From: an uncultured Persicitalea sp.
GTDB lineage: Bacteria > Bacteroidota > Bacteroidia > Cytophagales > Spirosomataceae
Assembly (NCBI GenBank): GCA_950075905.1
Contig: CATMVR010000147.1
Location: forward strand, 1-9,131
DNA: 9,131 nt
Direction: 5' to 3'
A program made the position numbers and the translations under genes. The notes beneath the pieces are model-generated. The model saw only the letters and a program-made list of their open reading frames with translations. It had not been told where the DNA came from and did not search any database. Numbering within the stretch: the first letter of the stretch is position 1; the number at the start of each line of letters is the position of its first letter. This document shows positions 1 through 6,072 of this stretch, in pieces.

Positions 1-870
1 CCATATAGCGTACCGCACGATCCGCGCTCGCCCCTGCCCGACTACCTCAACATGTACGACGAGCGGGGCGTACCCCTGCCACCCAACTTCATGCCCCTGC
101 ACCCGTTTAGCTTTGGGAATTCCATGGGTATCCGCGACGAACTGCTGGCGCCTTTCCCGCGCACGCCGGAAGTAATCCGCGCCCAAACCGCTGAGTACTA
201 CGCGCTCATCACGCACCTCGACCGCTCCGTGGGACGGCTCATTCAGAAACTCCGCGAAAAGGGACTGGATAAAAATACCCTGATTGTGTTTACCTCCGAC
301 AACGGTCTGGCGCTGGGCAGCCATGGTTTGCTGGGCAAGCAGAGCGTGTACGAACACTCGATGCACGTACCGCTGATTATGGCCGGCAAGGGTATCCCAA
401 AGAATAAAAAGACGGATGCTTTTGCCTACCTCTTCGACCTCTTCCCTACCCTGAGCCGGTACGTGGGTGCGCCTCTACCCATGGGCATTGATGGGAAGAA
501 TCTTCTGCCGGTGATTCAGGGCAAAGCCACTTCCGTCCGGCCCTATATCCTGAACGCCTACATGGATTTTCAGCGCTCGGTGCGAGACAACCGCTACAAG
601 CTGATCCGGTTCCCGGCCGTGGACCATACCCTGCTGTTTGACTTACAAAATGACCCCTACGAGCTGGCCAACCTGGCCCAAAAACCCGAACACGCCGCGC
701 GCGTCGAGGCCATGATGAAGCTACTGCCCACCCAGCAAAAGCTTTACGGCGACAACCTCCCCCTGACAGCGGCCACGATTCAGCCCCTCACCTGGGACTA
801 CCGCACCATTGAGCGCACCCCCGACAAGTGGCAACCGGCGTATCTGATTGAGAAGTATTTCAACAAATAA
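1..870 (+). CDS. Sulfatase (arylsulfatase type), C-terminal part, 5' end outside the window
   Basis: This is a member of the alkaline phosphatase-like sulfatase family, which hydrolyses sulfate esters, commonly on glycans, in the periplasm or at the cell surface. The reading frame is open to base 1, so 289 residues are visible; the ATG at 52 is internal, because the sulfatase-like segment PHDPRSPLP lies before it. Visible residues include the metal-site pair D100-N101 in SDNG, H108 in GSHG and K113 in GLLGK, followed by VYEHSMHVPLI, the usual family block. The second H of that block stands where many relatives have Arg. The C-terminal region carries the typical RDNRYKLIRF and FDLQNDPYELANL motifs. 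The CxPSR-type motif whose Cys becomes formylglycine must lie upstream, so catalytic competence and substrate subfamily cannot be judged. It ends 70 bases before the next lipoprotein gene. Confidence 0.95.
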   Translation, partial: PYSVPHDPRSPLPDYLNMYDERGVPLPPNFMPLHPFSFGNSMGIRDELLAPFPRTPEVIRAQTAEYYALITHLDRSVGRLIQKLREKGLDKNTLIVFTSDNGLALGSHGLLGKQSVYEHSMHVPLIMAGKGIPKNKKTDAFAYLFDLFPTLSRYVGAPLPMGIDGKNLLPVIQGKATSVRPYILNAYMDFQRSVRDNRYKLIRFPAVDHTLLFDLQNDPYELANLAQKPEHAARVEAMMKLLPTQQKLYGDNLPLTAATIQPLTWDYRTIERTPDKWQPAYLIEKYFNK

Positions 871-940
871 GCGGAGTGCGGCTACCGGCTGGCGCGAAAT
901 TTTTGCAGTATTCAGCATTCAGAATCAATCGATGATCATC

Positions 941-1402
941 ATGAAACTATCTGCAACCTTTACGCTACTCCTGTTTTCACTTTTCATCCTGGCCTGCGGT
1001 TCCAACGACACAGCACAAACCGAACAAACGCCCGAGGTTCCAAGCCTGATCGAAACCGTTCGATGCTATGCCTCTATTGTGGGCAAAGACACCCTATCGC
1101 TGCGCATGGAGGTACTGGGCAACGACGTAAAGGGCGAGCTGTCCTATAATTTTTTCGAAAAAGACGACAACGAGGGTACCATCCGGGGCGAGATGCACGG
1201 CGATACGCTCATTGCCGACTACACCTACACCTCCGAGGGTATCGAATCTGTCCGTCAGGTAGTATTCTTACAGGAAAACGGCAGCTTTGTGGAGGGCTAC
1301 GGCGAAACCACCACCCGCAATGGCCGCATGGTGTACGAAAACCCCGGCTCGCTGGAATTTGACCGGGGCATGGTGTTTGAGAAGGTACCTTGCGTGGATT
1401 AA
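941..1402 (+). CDS. Small predicted lipoprotein of unknown function
   Basis: The protein has 153 residues. It starts with a lipoprotein signal: positive K2, a hydrophobic core at residues 4-17, and a lipobox LAC ending at C19, followed by GSND. It should therefore be exported and lipid-anchored. The mature part has alternating polar and hydrophobic segments rich in beta-strand character, including DTLSLRMEVLG, KGELSYNFFEKD, GTIRGEMHGDTLIADYTY and a late VEGYGE motif. This pattern resembles small uncharacterised Bacteroidota lipoproteins, probably beta-barrels or sandwiches, but I assign no function. C40 and C151 might form a disulfide. The ATG at 941 is chosen because it directly precedes the signal peptide; an in-frame ATG at 932 adds only MII. 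No Shine-Dalgarno is visible. It could be co-transcribed with the sulfatase, but the 70-base gap leaves this open. Confidence 0.75.
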   Translation: MKLSATFTLLLFSLFILACGSNDTAQTEQTPEVPSLIETVRCYASIVGKDTLSLRMEVLGNDVKGELSYNFFEKDDNEGTIRGEMHGDTLIADYTYTSEGIESVRQVVFLQENGSFVEGYGETTTRNGRMVYENPGSLEFDRGMVFEKVPCVD

Positions 1403-1441
1403 AAGCAACTTATTACTGCCAATATTAGCTTAAAAGGGTAC

Positions 1442-1449
1442 TATCTTTG
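1442..1449 (+). promoter_or_regulatory. Bacteroidota-type -7 promoter box upstream of the cytochrome c lipoprotein
   Basis: TATCTTTG matches the Bacteroidota -7 consensus TAnnTTTG exactly. It lies 72 bases before the ATG at 1522, between the two lipoprotein genes. No clear -33 TTTG is found about 19-21 bases upstream, so only half of the promoter is supported. If used, it would give a leader of roughly 65-70 bases. Confidence 0.4.
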
Positions 1450-1521
1450 AACTTACAAATAGCGCCCCTCAGCCATGATACACATGAGTTCTCTGGTGGC
1501 TTCGATCCTTTAAAACCCACT

Positions 1522-3096
1522 ATGAAACCCCTTCTTCTGTTGTGTATTGTGCTGTACGCCCTTGGCGCGTGTACGGCCAAAAAGCAAAATGACAACCCTG
1601 ACTTTGTGGATGTGCCGGCTTCGGGCCTTTCCGGCAAGGAGCTGGCGATAGCGCATTGCAGCCGGTGCCATGGGTATGTTAGCCCCGACATGTTGCCAAA
1701 GTCGAGCTGGCAGGAGGTACTGCCGGCTATGGGGCATCGGCTGGGTATATACAGTAGCGGATTCAGACCAGACAGCCTGTTCGATGCGGGCGCGAGCGGC
1801 GCGGTGGTGCGTGCGGCCGGTATTTTTCCCGAAAAGCCGGTTATGGCCAAAGCCGACTGGCTCAAACTCGTGAAATACTATATGGAACATGCGCCGGACT
1901 CGATCCCGCCGCCGCTTCGCAAAAGTCCGATCCGCCTGGGGTTGAAGCATTTCAAATACAAAGAGGTTTCCGTAGCGCACCGACCGGCCCTGACCACGAT
2001 GGTCAAAATCCTGTCCGATGGTCGGGGTATGGTGTTTGGTGACGGCAAAGGTGGGCGTACTATTCTGACTTTTCTCGACGCCAATCTGCGTGAAAATTTC
2101 AGCCTGCCCCTGTCATCGACGCCTATTCAGTTTTACGAAAAAGCCAATGAGGTGTACCTGACCACGGTGGGGAGAGGCGTTTTTCCGACGGATGCCGCCG
2201 ATGGTGCCATGCTGCGGCTGACAAAAAACGGCGCGGCACCTGGCTACCAGACAGGTACCCTGGCCATTCAAAACCTGCGGCGGCCCGTGGCTATGGCCTA
2301 CGGTGATTTGAATAAAGACGGGCTGGATGATGTGGTGGCCTGTGAATACGGCAACCAAACCGGGCAACTGGCCTGGTACCAGAACAACGGAAGAGGCGGG
2401 TACGACAAAAGGATTTTGCGCGAGAAACCCGGAGCCAGCACGGCCATCATCAAGGATGCTAACCGCGATGGACTGATGGATATGTATGTGCTCATGGCGC
2501 AGGGAGACGAGGGCATTTTTCTGTACGAAAATCAGGGAGGGGGTACTTTTCTGGAAAAACGACTGCTCTCCTTCCTACCCCTCAATGGGTCGCAGTACAT
2601 GGAACTAGCCGATTTCAACAAAGATGGTTTTGATGACATTGTCTATGTGTGCGGCGACAACGCCGACAAAACCCCGATATTGAAGAAGTATCACGGTATC
2701 TATATCTTTCTCAATGACGGCAAATCCAACTTTACCCAGTCGTATTTCTACCCCCTGAACGGCGCTTACAAAGCCATGGTACGGGACTACGATCTGGATG
2801 GGGACCTCGACATAGCGGCTATTTCGTTTTTCCCGGACTACCTCCGCTACCCGCAGGAAAGCTTTATTTATTTGAACAACAAAGGGAATCTGAAATTTGA
2901 AGACTATTCCTTTCCCGAAGCTTCCCAAGGCAGGTGGGTGGTCATGGATGCCGGCGACCTGGACGCAGACGGCGATGTGGATCTTGTGCTGGGTTCGTTT
3001 GTCTCTTTCCTGCCCCAGGGCGATACCACCGGCCTGGGTAAAAAGTGGCTGTCTACCAGTCCTTCTGTTATTGTTCTGGAAAATACCATTCGCTAG
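1522..3096 (+). CDS. Cytochrome c / FG-GAP repeat lipoprotein
   Basis: The protein has 524 residues. A lipoprotein signal ends in GAC with C17 as the lipidated residue, so it is exported and membrane-anchored. A short class I-like cytochrome c region follows: C46-S-R-C49-H50 is a haem c attachment motif, and M108 in PEKPVM is a plausible distal ligand. From about residue 160 the chain is beta-rich, with at least five calcium-binding-like Asp loops of FG-GAP/VCBS type: D262 (DLNKDGLDD), D312 (DANRDGLMD), D364 (DFNKDGFDD), D422 (DYDLDGDLD) and D479 (DLDADGDVD). These fit one beta-propeller. Such proteins may pass electrons from periplasmic oxidation reactions while the propeller binds a partner or ligand, but the substrate is unknown. 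The ATG at 1522 is preferred because it begins the signal peptide; a TTG at 1447 would add 25 unlikely residues. Confidence 0.9.
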   Translation: MKPLLLLCIVLYALGACTAKKQNDNPDFVDVPASGLSGKELAIAHCSRCHGYVSPDMLPKSSWQEVLPAMGHRLGIYSSGFRPDSLFDAGASGAVVRAAGIFPEKPVMAKADWLKLVKYYMEHAPDSIPPPLRKSPIRLGLKHFKYKEVSVAHRPALTTMVKILSDGRGMVFGDGKGGRTILTFLDANLRENFSLPLSSTPIQFYEKANEVYLTTVGRGVFPTDAADGAMLRLTKNGAAPGYQTGTLAIQNLRRPVAMAYGDLNKDGLDDVVACEYGNQTGQLAWYQNNGRGGYDKRILREKPGASTAIIKDANRDGLMDMYVLMAQGDEGIFLYENQGGGTFLEKRLLSFLPLNGSQYMELADFNKDGFDDIVYVCGDNADKTPILKKYHGIYIFLNDGKSNFTQSYFYPLNGAYKAMVRDYDLDGDLDIAAISFFPDYLRYPQESFIYLNNKGNLKFEDYSFPEASQGRWVVMDAGDLDADGDVDLVLGSFVSFLPQGDTTGLGKKWLSTSPSVIVLENTIR

Positions 3097-3185
3097 GGTT
3101 TGGGGCCAGTGTATTGTCATTCGTAATCACGAAAGATCGGTCGTGCCTATGGCACTTTTGGGATTCGGTTGGCCAATCTTTATCA

Positions 3186-3201
3186 TCGGGATAAATCCCG
3201 A
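3186..3201. repeat. Inner hairpin of the left half of the palindrome array
   Basis: TCGGGAT-AA-ATCCCGA is a perfect seven-base-pair stem with a two-base loop. It lies in the 54-base spacer between the first two 21-nt units. Reflected about the array axis at 3255, it falls at 3309-3324, almost exactly on the hairpin in the right spacer, although the two sequences differ. Confidence 0.8.
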
Positions 3202-3306
3202 CGCTACCAGATCTGTCGTGCCGCTGGCACTTGTGCAGCATTCAAAAAAGGAATGTGTTACCGGTTTCGAGTGCTCGCAATGCCGTAGGCATAACTGATC
3301 TGGTAG

Positions 3307-3326
3307 GCCTGGCTTTCAAGCCGGGC
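3307..3326. repeat. Inner hairpin of the right half of the palindrome array
   Basis: GCCTGGCTT-TC-AAGCCGGGC forms nine pairs including one G-T (G-U) pair, again with a two-base loop. It sits in the spacer between the third and fourth 21-nt units, at the mirror position of the left inner hairpin. Sequence divergence with an unchanged place and shape suggests that the fold is what is retained. Confidence 0.8.
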
Positions 3327-3385
3327 AATAAGCCGGTTGATCGCGTTGCCGTAAATGCCGTAGGCATGGCCGATCTGGGTACCCG

Positions 3386-3427
3386 GGGAGAATTGATCAG
3401 CTCTCCCGCTGGCTTCGTATTTTTTTT
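3386..3427 (+). terminator. Possible terminator at the right end of the palindrome array
   Basis: A six-base-pair stem (GGGAGA at 3386-3391, TCTCCC at 3402-3407) encloses a ten-base loop containing TGATCA. Twelve bases later comes a run of eight T at 3420-3427. The gap between stem and T-run is longer than in a classical intrinsic terminator, so this is tentative. It would end transcripts running through the array from the cytochrome c gene. Confidence 0.35.
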
Positions 3428-3565
3428 AAATTTGTAAAAAACATAGGGTTACCCCCTGCTTTCTACCGTCACTTGGGTAACACATCGCCATCAGGAGAAA
3501 TGGGAGTATCTTCCCTTTTGACCGAAGCGACACGGATATTACAAACTAATCTTTTTGACTACTAC

Positions 3566-4462
3566 ATGAAAAAGCTATTCATCCTGGCACTTACAATTGC
3601 TTTGGTCTCACCGGCGGTTTTTGCCCAAAAAGGAAAAAACCTTTTCCCCCCAACCGATAAAGACAAACTCGGCATGGTATCCTACACCTACCGCAAAAGC
3701 TTTGCGAAAGACGTGGGCGCTACGCTCGATACCATCAAGGCGCTGGGGATTGTCAATATGGAGTTTTCCAACCTCTTTGGCCGCACGGCGAAGGACATAA
3801 AAGCCCTGCTCGATGAGCGCGGGATGAAATGTACGTCGTTCGGAGTAGGCTACCCGGACCTGGAAAATAAGATTGATCAGGTGGCGTCCAATGCCAAAAC
3901 TCTGGGCGCGGAGTTTGTGCGGGTGGCGTGGGTACCGCATCAGGGCGAGTTTACGCTGGAAACGGCCAAAAAGACCGTAGCGGATTTTAATAAATTTGGT
4001 AAAACTCTGAAAGAGCAGGGCCTTACTTTTTGCTACCACAACCACGGCTACGAGTTTCAGCCCGTGCCGGCCGAGGTAGCTTCGGAAGTAAAGGGAGGCA
4101 GTGAAAAAACATTGTTTGATTATATTGTGCAAAAAACCGACCCGCAGTACGTCAGCTTCGAGATGGATATTCTCTGGACGTTCTTCCCCGGCCAAAACCC
4201 CGCCGAAATTCTTAAAAGGTACCCTACGCGCTTCAAACTCATGCACGTAAAAGACCTCCGCAAGGGCGTGGAAGGTAATCTGTCGGGCGGCACACCGGTA
4301 GAAAACGACGTGGCGCTTGGCACGGGTCAGCTCAATCTGCCCGAAATTCTGAAAGCTGCCGACAAGAGCAGCATCAGGTACTACTACATCGAAGACGAAA
4401 GCCCCAGCATTACCACCCAGGTACCCATCAGCATCGCCTTTTTACGTACGCTGAAAAAATAA
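3566..4462 (+). CDS. Exported sugar phosphate isomerase/epimerase-like TIM-barrel protein
   Basis: The protein has 298 residues with a clear Sec signal peptide: KK at 2-3, a hydrophobic core to about residue 17, and a likely cut after AFA (20) before Q21. The mature part is a xylose isomerase-like/AP endonuclease 2-type TIM barrel. Visible metal-site candidates are H158 and H160 in CYHNHGYEF, D201 in FEMDILW, H227 in MHVKD and E276 in YYIEDES, with GTGQLNLPEIL (251-262) before the last strand. The family catalyses isomerisation, epimerisation or related chemistry on sugars using a divalent metal. Relatives with signal peptides are common in Cytophagales and often lie near enzymes acting on 3-keto-glycosides; no such partner is visible here. 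Because it is exported, phosphorylated substrates are unlikely despite the family name. The start at 3566 is set by the signal peptide; an in-frame ATG at 3473 is rejected. It converges with the next gene. Confidence 0.92.
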   Translation: MKKLFILALTIALVSPAVFAQKGKNLFPPTDKDKLGMVSYTYRKSFAKDVGATLDTIKALGIVNMEFSNLFGRTAKDIKALLDERGMKCTSFGVGYPDLENKIDQVASNAKTLGAEFVRVAWVPHQGEFTLETAKKTVADFNKFGKTLKEQGLTFCYHNHGYEFQPVPAEVASEVKGGSEKTLFDYIVQKTDPQYVSFEMDILWTFFPGQNPAEILKRYPTRFKLMHVKDLRKGVEGNLSGGTPVENDVALGTGQLNLPEILKAADKSSIRYYYIEDESPSITTQVPISIAFLRTLKK

Positions 4463-4463
4463 A

Positions 4464-4482
4464 CACTCAGGCAGCCTGAGTG
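4464..4482 (-). terminator. Intrinsic terminator overlapping the 3' end of a minus-strand gene
   Basis: CACTCAGG-CAG-CCTGAGTG is a perfect eight-base-pair stem with a three-base loop. Read on the minus strand it is followed at once by TTTATTTTTT, the classic U-tract. The stop codon of the minus-strand gene (4467-4469) and its last codons lie inside the stem. The U-tract overlaps the last codons and stop of the convergent isomerase-like gene. On the plus strand no T-run follows, so it should act mainly on minus-strand transcripts. Confidence 0.75.
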
Positions 4483-4850
4483 ACAAAAAACTGGCGAATG
4501 TCGTTTTTGAAGCGCTGGAAATTGACGCGAAACGTATCCATCTGCTCACGCAGGTACTTCCGGTCGTCGGGTGTGGGGGTAGTCAGGATACGGTTGACCC
4601 GCACCCCATCGGCCACTTCCAGATCCTGCTGCTCTACTTCCCCCAGGAGCCTTTGCGCCAGGCGTTGGTAGTGGTGTAGCTGGCTCATTATTTCCACACT
4701 GTCTTTGGTTGCAGGCTGGTTGGCCGTGGTGTTGGTTTCGTGCAAATCTTCCCAGAAATCAATTTCCAGCAAAGCCAATTCCAGTTCATTCCGCCAGATA
4801 CGATTCTGAAGATGCACATCGACAAGCTCTTTGTAGGTCTCGGTTTTCAT
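4467..4850 (-). CDS. Hypothetical helical protein, 127 residues
   Basis: I do not recognise the family. The protein has no signal peptide and no membrane segment, and is rich in Glu, Gln, Leu and Arg, so it should be cytoplasmic and mostly alpha-helical. Likely helices cover residues 3-38 (ETYKELVDVHLQNRIWRNEL and onward), 50-74 (VEIMSQLHHYQRLAQRLLGE) and 95-124 (DDRKYLREQMDTFRVNFQRF region), which would suit a three-helix bundle or coiled coil. Trp, Asp and Glu cluster in IDFWEDLHE. The ATG at 4850 follows an AT-rich leader typical of this phylum. It lies 43 bases downstream of the 81-residue gene on the same strand, so the two probably form an operon. Its stop codon is embedded in the terminator hairpin. 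Confidence 0.75.
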   Translation of the reverse strand: MKTETYKELVDVHLQNRIWRNELELALLEIDFWEDLHETNTTANQPATKDSVEIMSQLHHYQRLAQRLLGEVEQQDLEVADGVRVNRILTTPTPDDRKYLREQMDTFRVNFQRFKNDIRQFFVTQAA

Positions 4851-4893
4851 ATCATATTGTGTTAAAAAAATATACTATCGCGATCAATCTCGC

Positions 4894-5139
4894 TTATTTT
4901 ACTATAATCATCCGTTCGTCGCAGTAATGGTGCCCGCCCAGGGTCCAGTTGAGCTGCGCTAGCCAGGTACCGCGCGAAAACCGCTCCACCGACACCGAGC
5001 GGTACGGCTTCTCGCCCGCCGCTATGGGAATAGTCACGTACTCTGAAAGCGTATTTTCCTGAACGAGTATCAACTCGGCTTTACTACATGAATCGGGTAA
5101 CACAAAGCTAATCTGCTGTTTGGCTGGCTCGTACATCAT
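4894..5139 (-). CDS. Hypothetical small beta-rich protein, 81 residues
   Basis: I cannot name a family. The 81 residues have no signal peptide or membrane helix. The composition suggests a small beta-sandwich: strand-like stretches QISFVLPD, AELILVQE, YVTIPIAAG, YRSVSVERF, TWLAQLNWTLGG and ERMIIVK. The closing pattern of Trp and Gly, then HHYCDE and a final hydrophobic strand, is reminiscent of Ig-like or FixH-like C-terminal folds, but that is only an impression. Two Cys are present (C18, C73). It is the first gene of a probable two-gene unit with the 127-residue helical protein, 43 bases apart. A promoter candidate lies just upstream. Confidence 0.72.
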   Translation of the reverse strand: MMYEPAKQQISFVLPDSCSKAELILVQENTLSEYVTIPIAAGEKPYRSVSVERFSRGTWLAQLNWTLGGHHYCDERMIIVK

Positions 5140-5161
5140 AAGTTGTTAAGATTTTAGTTTA

Positions 5162-5191
5162 CGAAAGCATTTCACTCACTGACGCTACAAA
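5162..5191 (-). promoter_or_regulatory. Candidate promoter of the two-gene hypothetical operon
   Basis: Read on the minus strand, TTTG (5191-5188) is followed after 18 bases by TGCTTTCG (5169-5162). This resembles the Bacteroidota pattern TTTG-N19-TAnnTTTG, with two mismatches in the -7 box. It ends 22 bases before the ATG at 5139, a sensible leader length. The rest of the interval 5140-5279 shows no gene and no clear terminator for the response regulator operon. Confidence 0.35.
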
Positions 5192-5279
5192 GGTGGCAGT
5201 CAATGTCCGATTTTACCATGACAGGAGTCAGTTCTGGATGTGATTGCATACCGTAAAAACTTACCCTTACATGTATTGC

Positions 5280-6056
5280 CTACCTGCCCATCCAGACCTT
5301 AAAATCGGATACTTTTTCACGGCTTACGAGCGACTCCCGGTCCAGCGGCGGATGGATCGTCAGCGAGAGCCGATTACCAAAGTAAGGCTGAATCTGCTGC
5401 ACGGCCCCATGCGACACCATCACCCCCCGGTTGATCCGGTAAAAAGAACCCGGTTCCAGCGACTTTTCCAGCTCGTCGAGGGTGTAATCTGCCAGAAACT
5501 TCTGGTTGGTCCAGGTTCTAAAAAACGAAAACCGGTCTTCAGTGTAGAAGTAGGCAATATCCCTGACTTCGATGGAAAGCATACGCTGCCCCTGATGGAC
5601 CAGGAAGCGTTTGCGGTAGTCTTTTGTGTTCGTACCTTGCAGCCCTTCCAGCAGTTTTTTCAGGTCGATTGTTGCCGGAGTGGCCCCTTTCAGATCATTG
5701 AATTTTTTGAGGCTACGCGCCAGGTCTTCCCGCTGAATAGGTTTGAGCAGGTAGTCGATACTATTGACCTTGAAGGCTTTCAGGGCGTATTCGTCGTAGG
5801 AGGTTGTAAAAACAACCGTACTGCTGACATCCGTGCGGTCAAAAATTTCAAAGCTTTGCCCGTCGGCCAGTTCTATGTCCATAAAGAGCAGATCGGGCGG
5901 CGGGTTACCTGCGGCCTTGTGCTGGTGCAGCCAGTCTACAGTTTCTTCAATACCGGCCGTTGCCGCCAGAATGTGGATGGAGCTGTCTACGTCCAGAAGC
6001 AGCTTTTTTAGCTTCCTTACGGCCAGTTCTTCGTCTTCTACGATAAGTGCGTTCAT
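5280..6056 (-). CDS. LytTR-family response regulator
   Basis: The protein has 258 residues in the standard two-domain layout. The receiver domain (about 1-120) has the acidic pocket E7-D8-E9, phospho-acceptor D60 in LLFMDIELADG, the switch residues T84/T85 and K105 in YLLKPI. After a linker, a LytTR DNA-binding domain spans about 148-256, with RDIAYFYTEDRFSFFRT, LDELEKSL and the signature FYRINRG; the domain binds DNA through beta-strand elements as a dimer. All residues needed for phosphorylation are present. It follows the histidine kinase gene by 16 bases on the same strand, so the two are co-transcribed and almost certainly cognate. Targets are not evident. No LytTR-type direct repeat could be identified with confidence nearby. 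Confidence 0.97.
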   Translation of the reverse strand: MNALIVEDEELAVRKLKKLLLDVDSSIHILAATAGIEETVDWLHQHKAAGNPPPDLLFMDIELADGQSFEIFDRTDVSSTVVFTTSYDEYALKAFKVNSIDYLLKPIQREDLARSLKKFNDLKGATPATIDLKKLLEGLQGTNTKDYRKRFLVHQGQRMLSIEVRDIAYFYTEDRFSFFRTWTNQKFLADYTLDELEKSLEPGSFYRINRGVMVSHGAVQQIQPYFGNRLSLTIHPPLDRESLVSREKVSDFKVWMGR

Positions 6057-6072
6057 ATCGGGTTTAGCAGTG

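Larger units (their letters stand above)
3120..3375. repeat. Mirror-symmetric array of short palindromic (REP-like) elements
   Basis: Four related 21-nt units occupy 3135-3155, 3210-3230, 3280-3300 and 3355-3375. Each contains a five-base-pair stem (RTGCC, three-base loop, GGCAY) and a GATC at its outer end. The first two have GATC before the stem; the last two are inverted, with GATC after it. Unit starts on the left and unit ends on the right are both exactly 75 bases apart, so the set is symmetric about position 3255. The outer pair of the stem is G-C in the left units and A-T in the right ones, a compensatory change. A further 5-bp hairpin (TTCGT/ACGAA) sits at 3120-3133. The array begins 24 bases after the cytochrome c stop. 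It resembles REP/BIME-type elements, which in other bacteria are mobilised by IS200-like RAYT transposases; no such gene is in the window, so that link is inferred. Confidence 0.75.

Noticed and set aside
1447..1521. TTG start extending the cytochrome c protein by 25 residues
   Set aside because: It would bury the lipoprotein signal peptide and overlaps the -7 promoter box.
2605..3120. Minus-strand open frame of 171 codons under the cytochrome c gene
   Set aside because: It is antisense to the FG-GAP repeats and has no recognisable motif or plausible leader.
3135..3375. CRISPR array
   Set aside because: There are only four units, two of them inverted, with internal palindromes and related spacers; no cas genes are present.
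3231..3437. Plus-strand open frame running through the palindrome array
   Set aside because: Its translation is made of the repeats themselves and includes no domain; the region behaves as structured non-coding DNA.
3516..3557. Promoter upstream of the isomerase-like gene (TTTTG at 3516 and TCTTTTTG at 3550)
   Set aside because: The two boxes are 29 bases apart, too far for the Bacteroidota pattern, and the -7 box is imperfect.
3473..3565. Upstream ATG for the isomerase-like gene
   Set aside because: It would place 31 polar residues before an obvious signal peptide starting at 3566.
5244..6011. Long plus-strand open frame of 255 codons opposite the response regulator
   Set aside because: It lies entirely antisense to a LytTR regulator with all key residues; its translation shows no domain and is a shadow of the coding bias.
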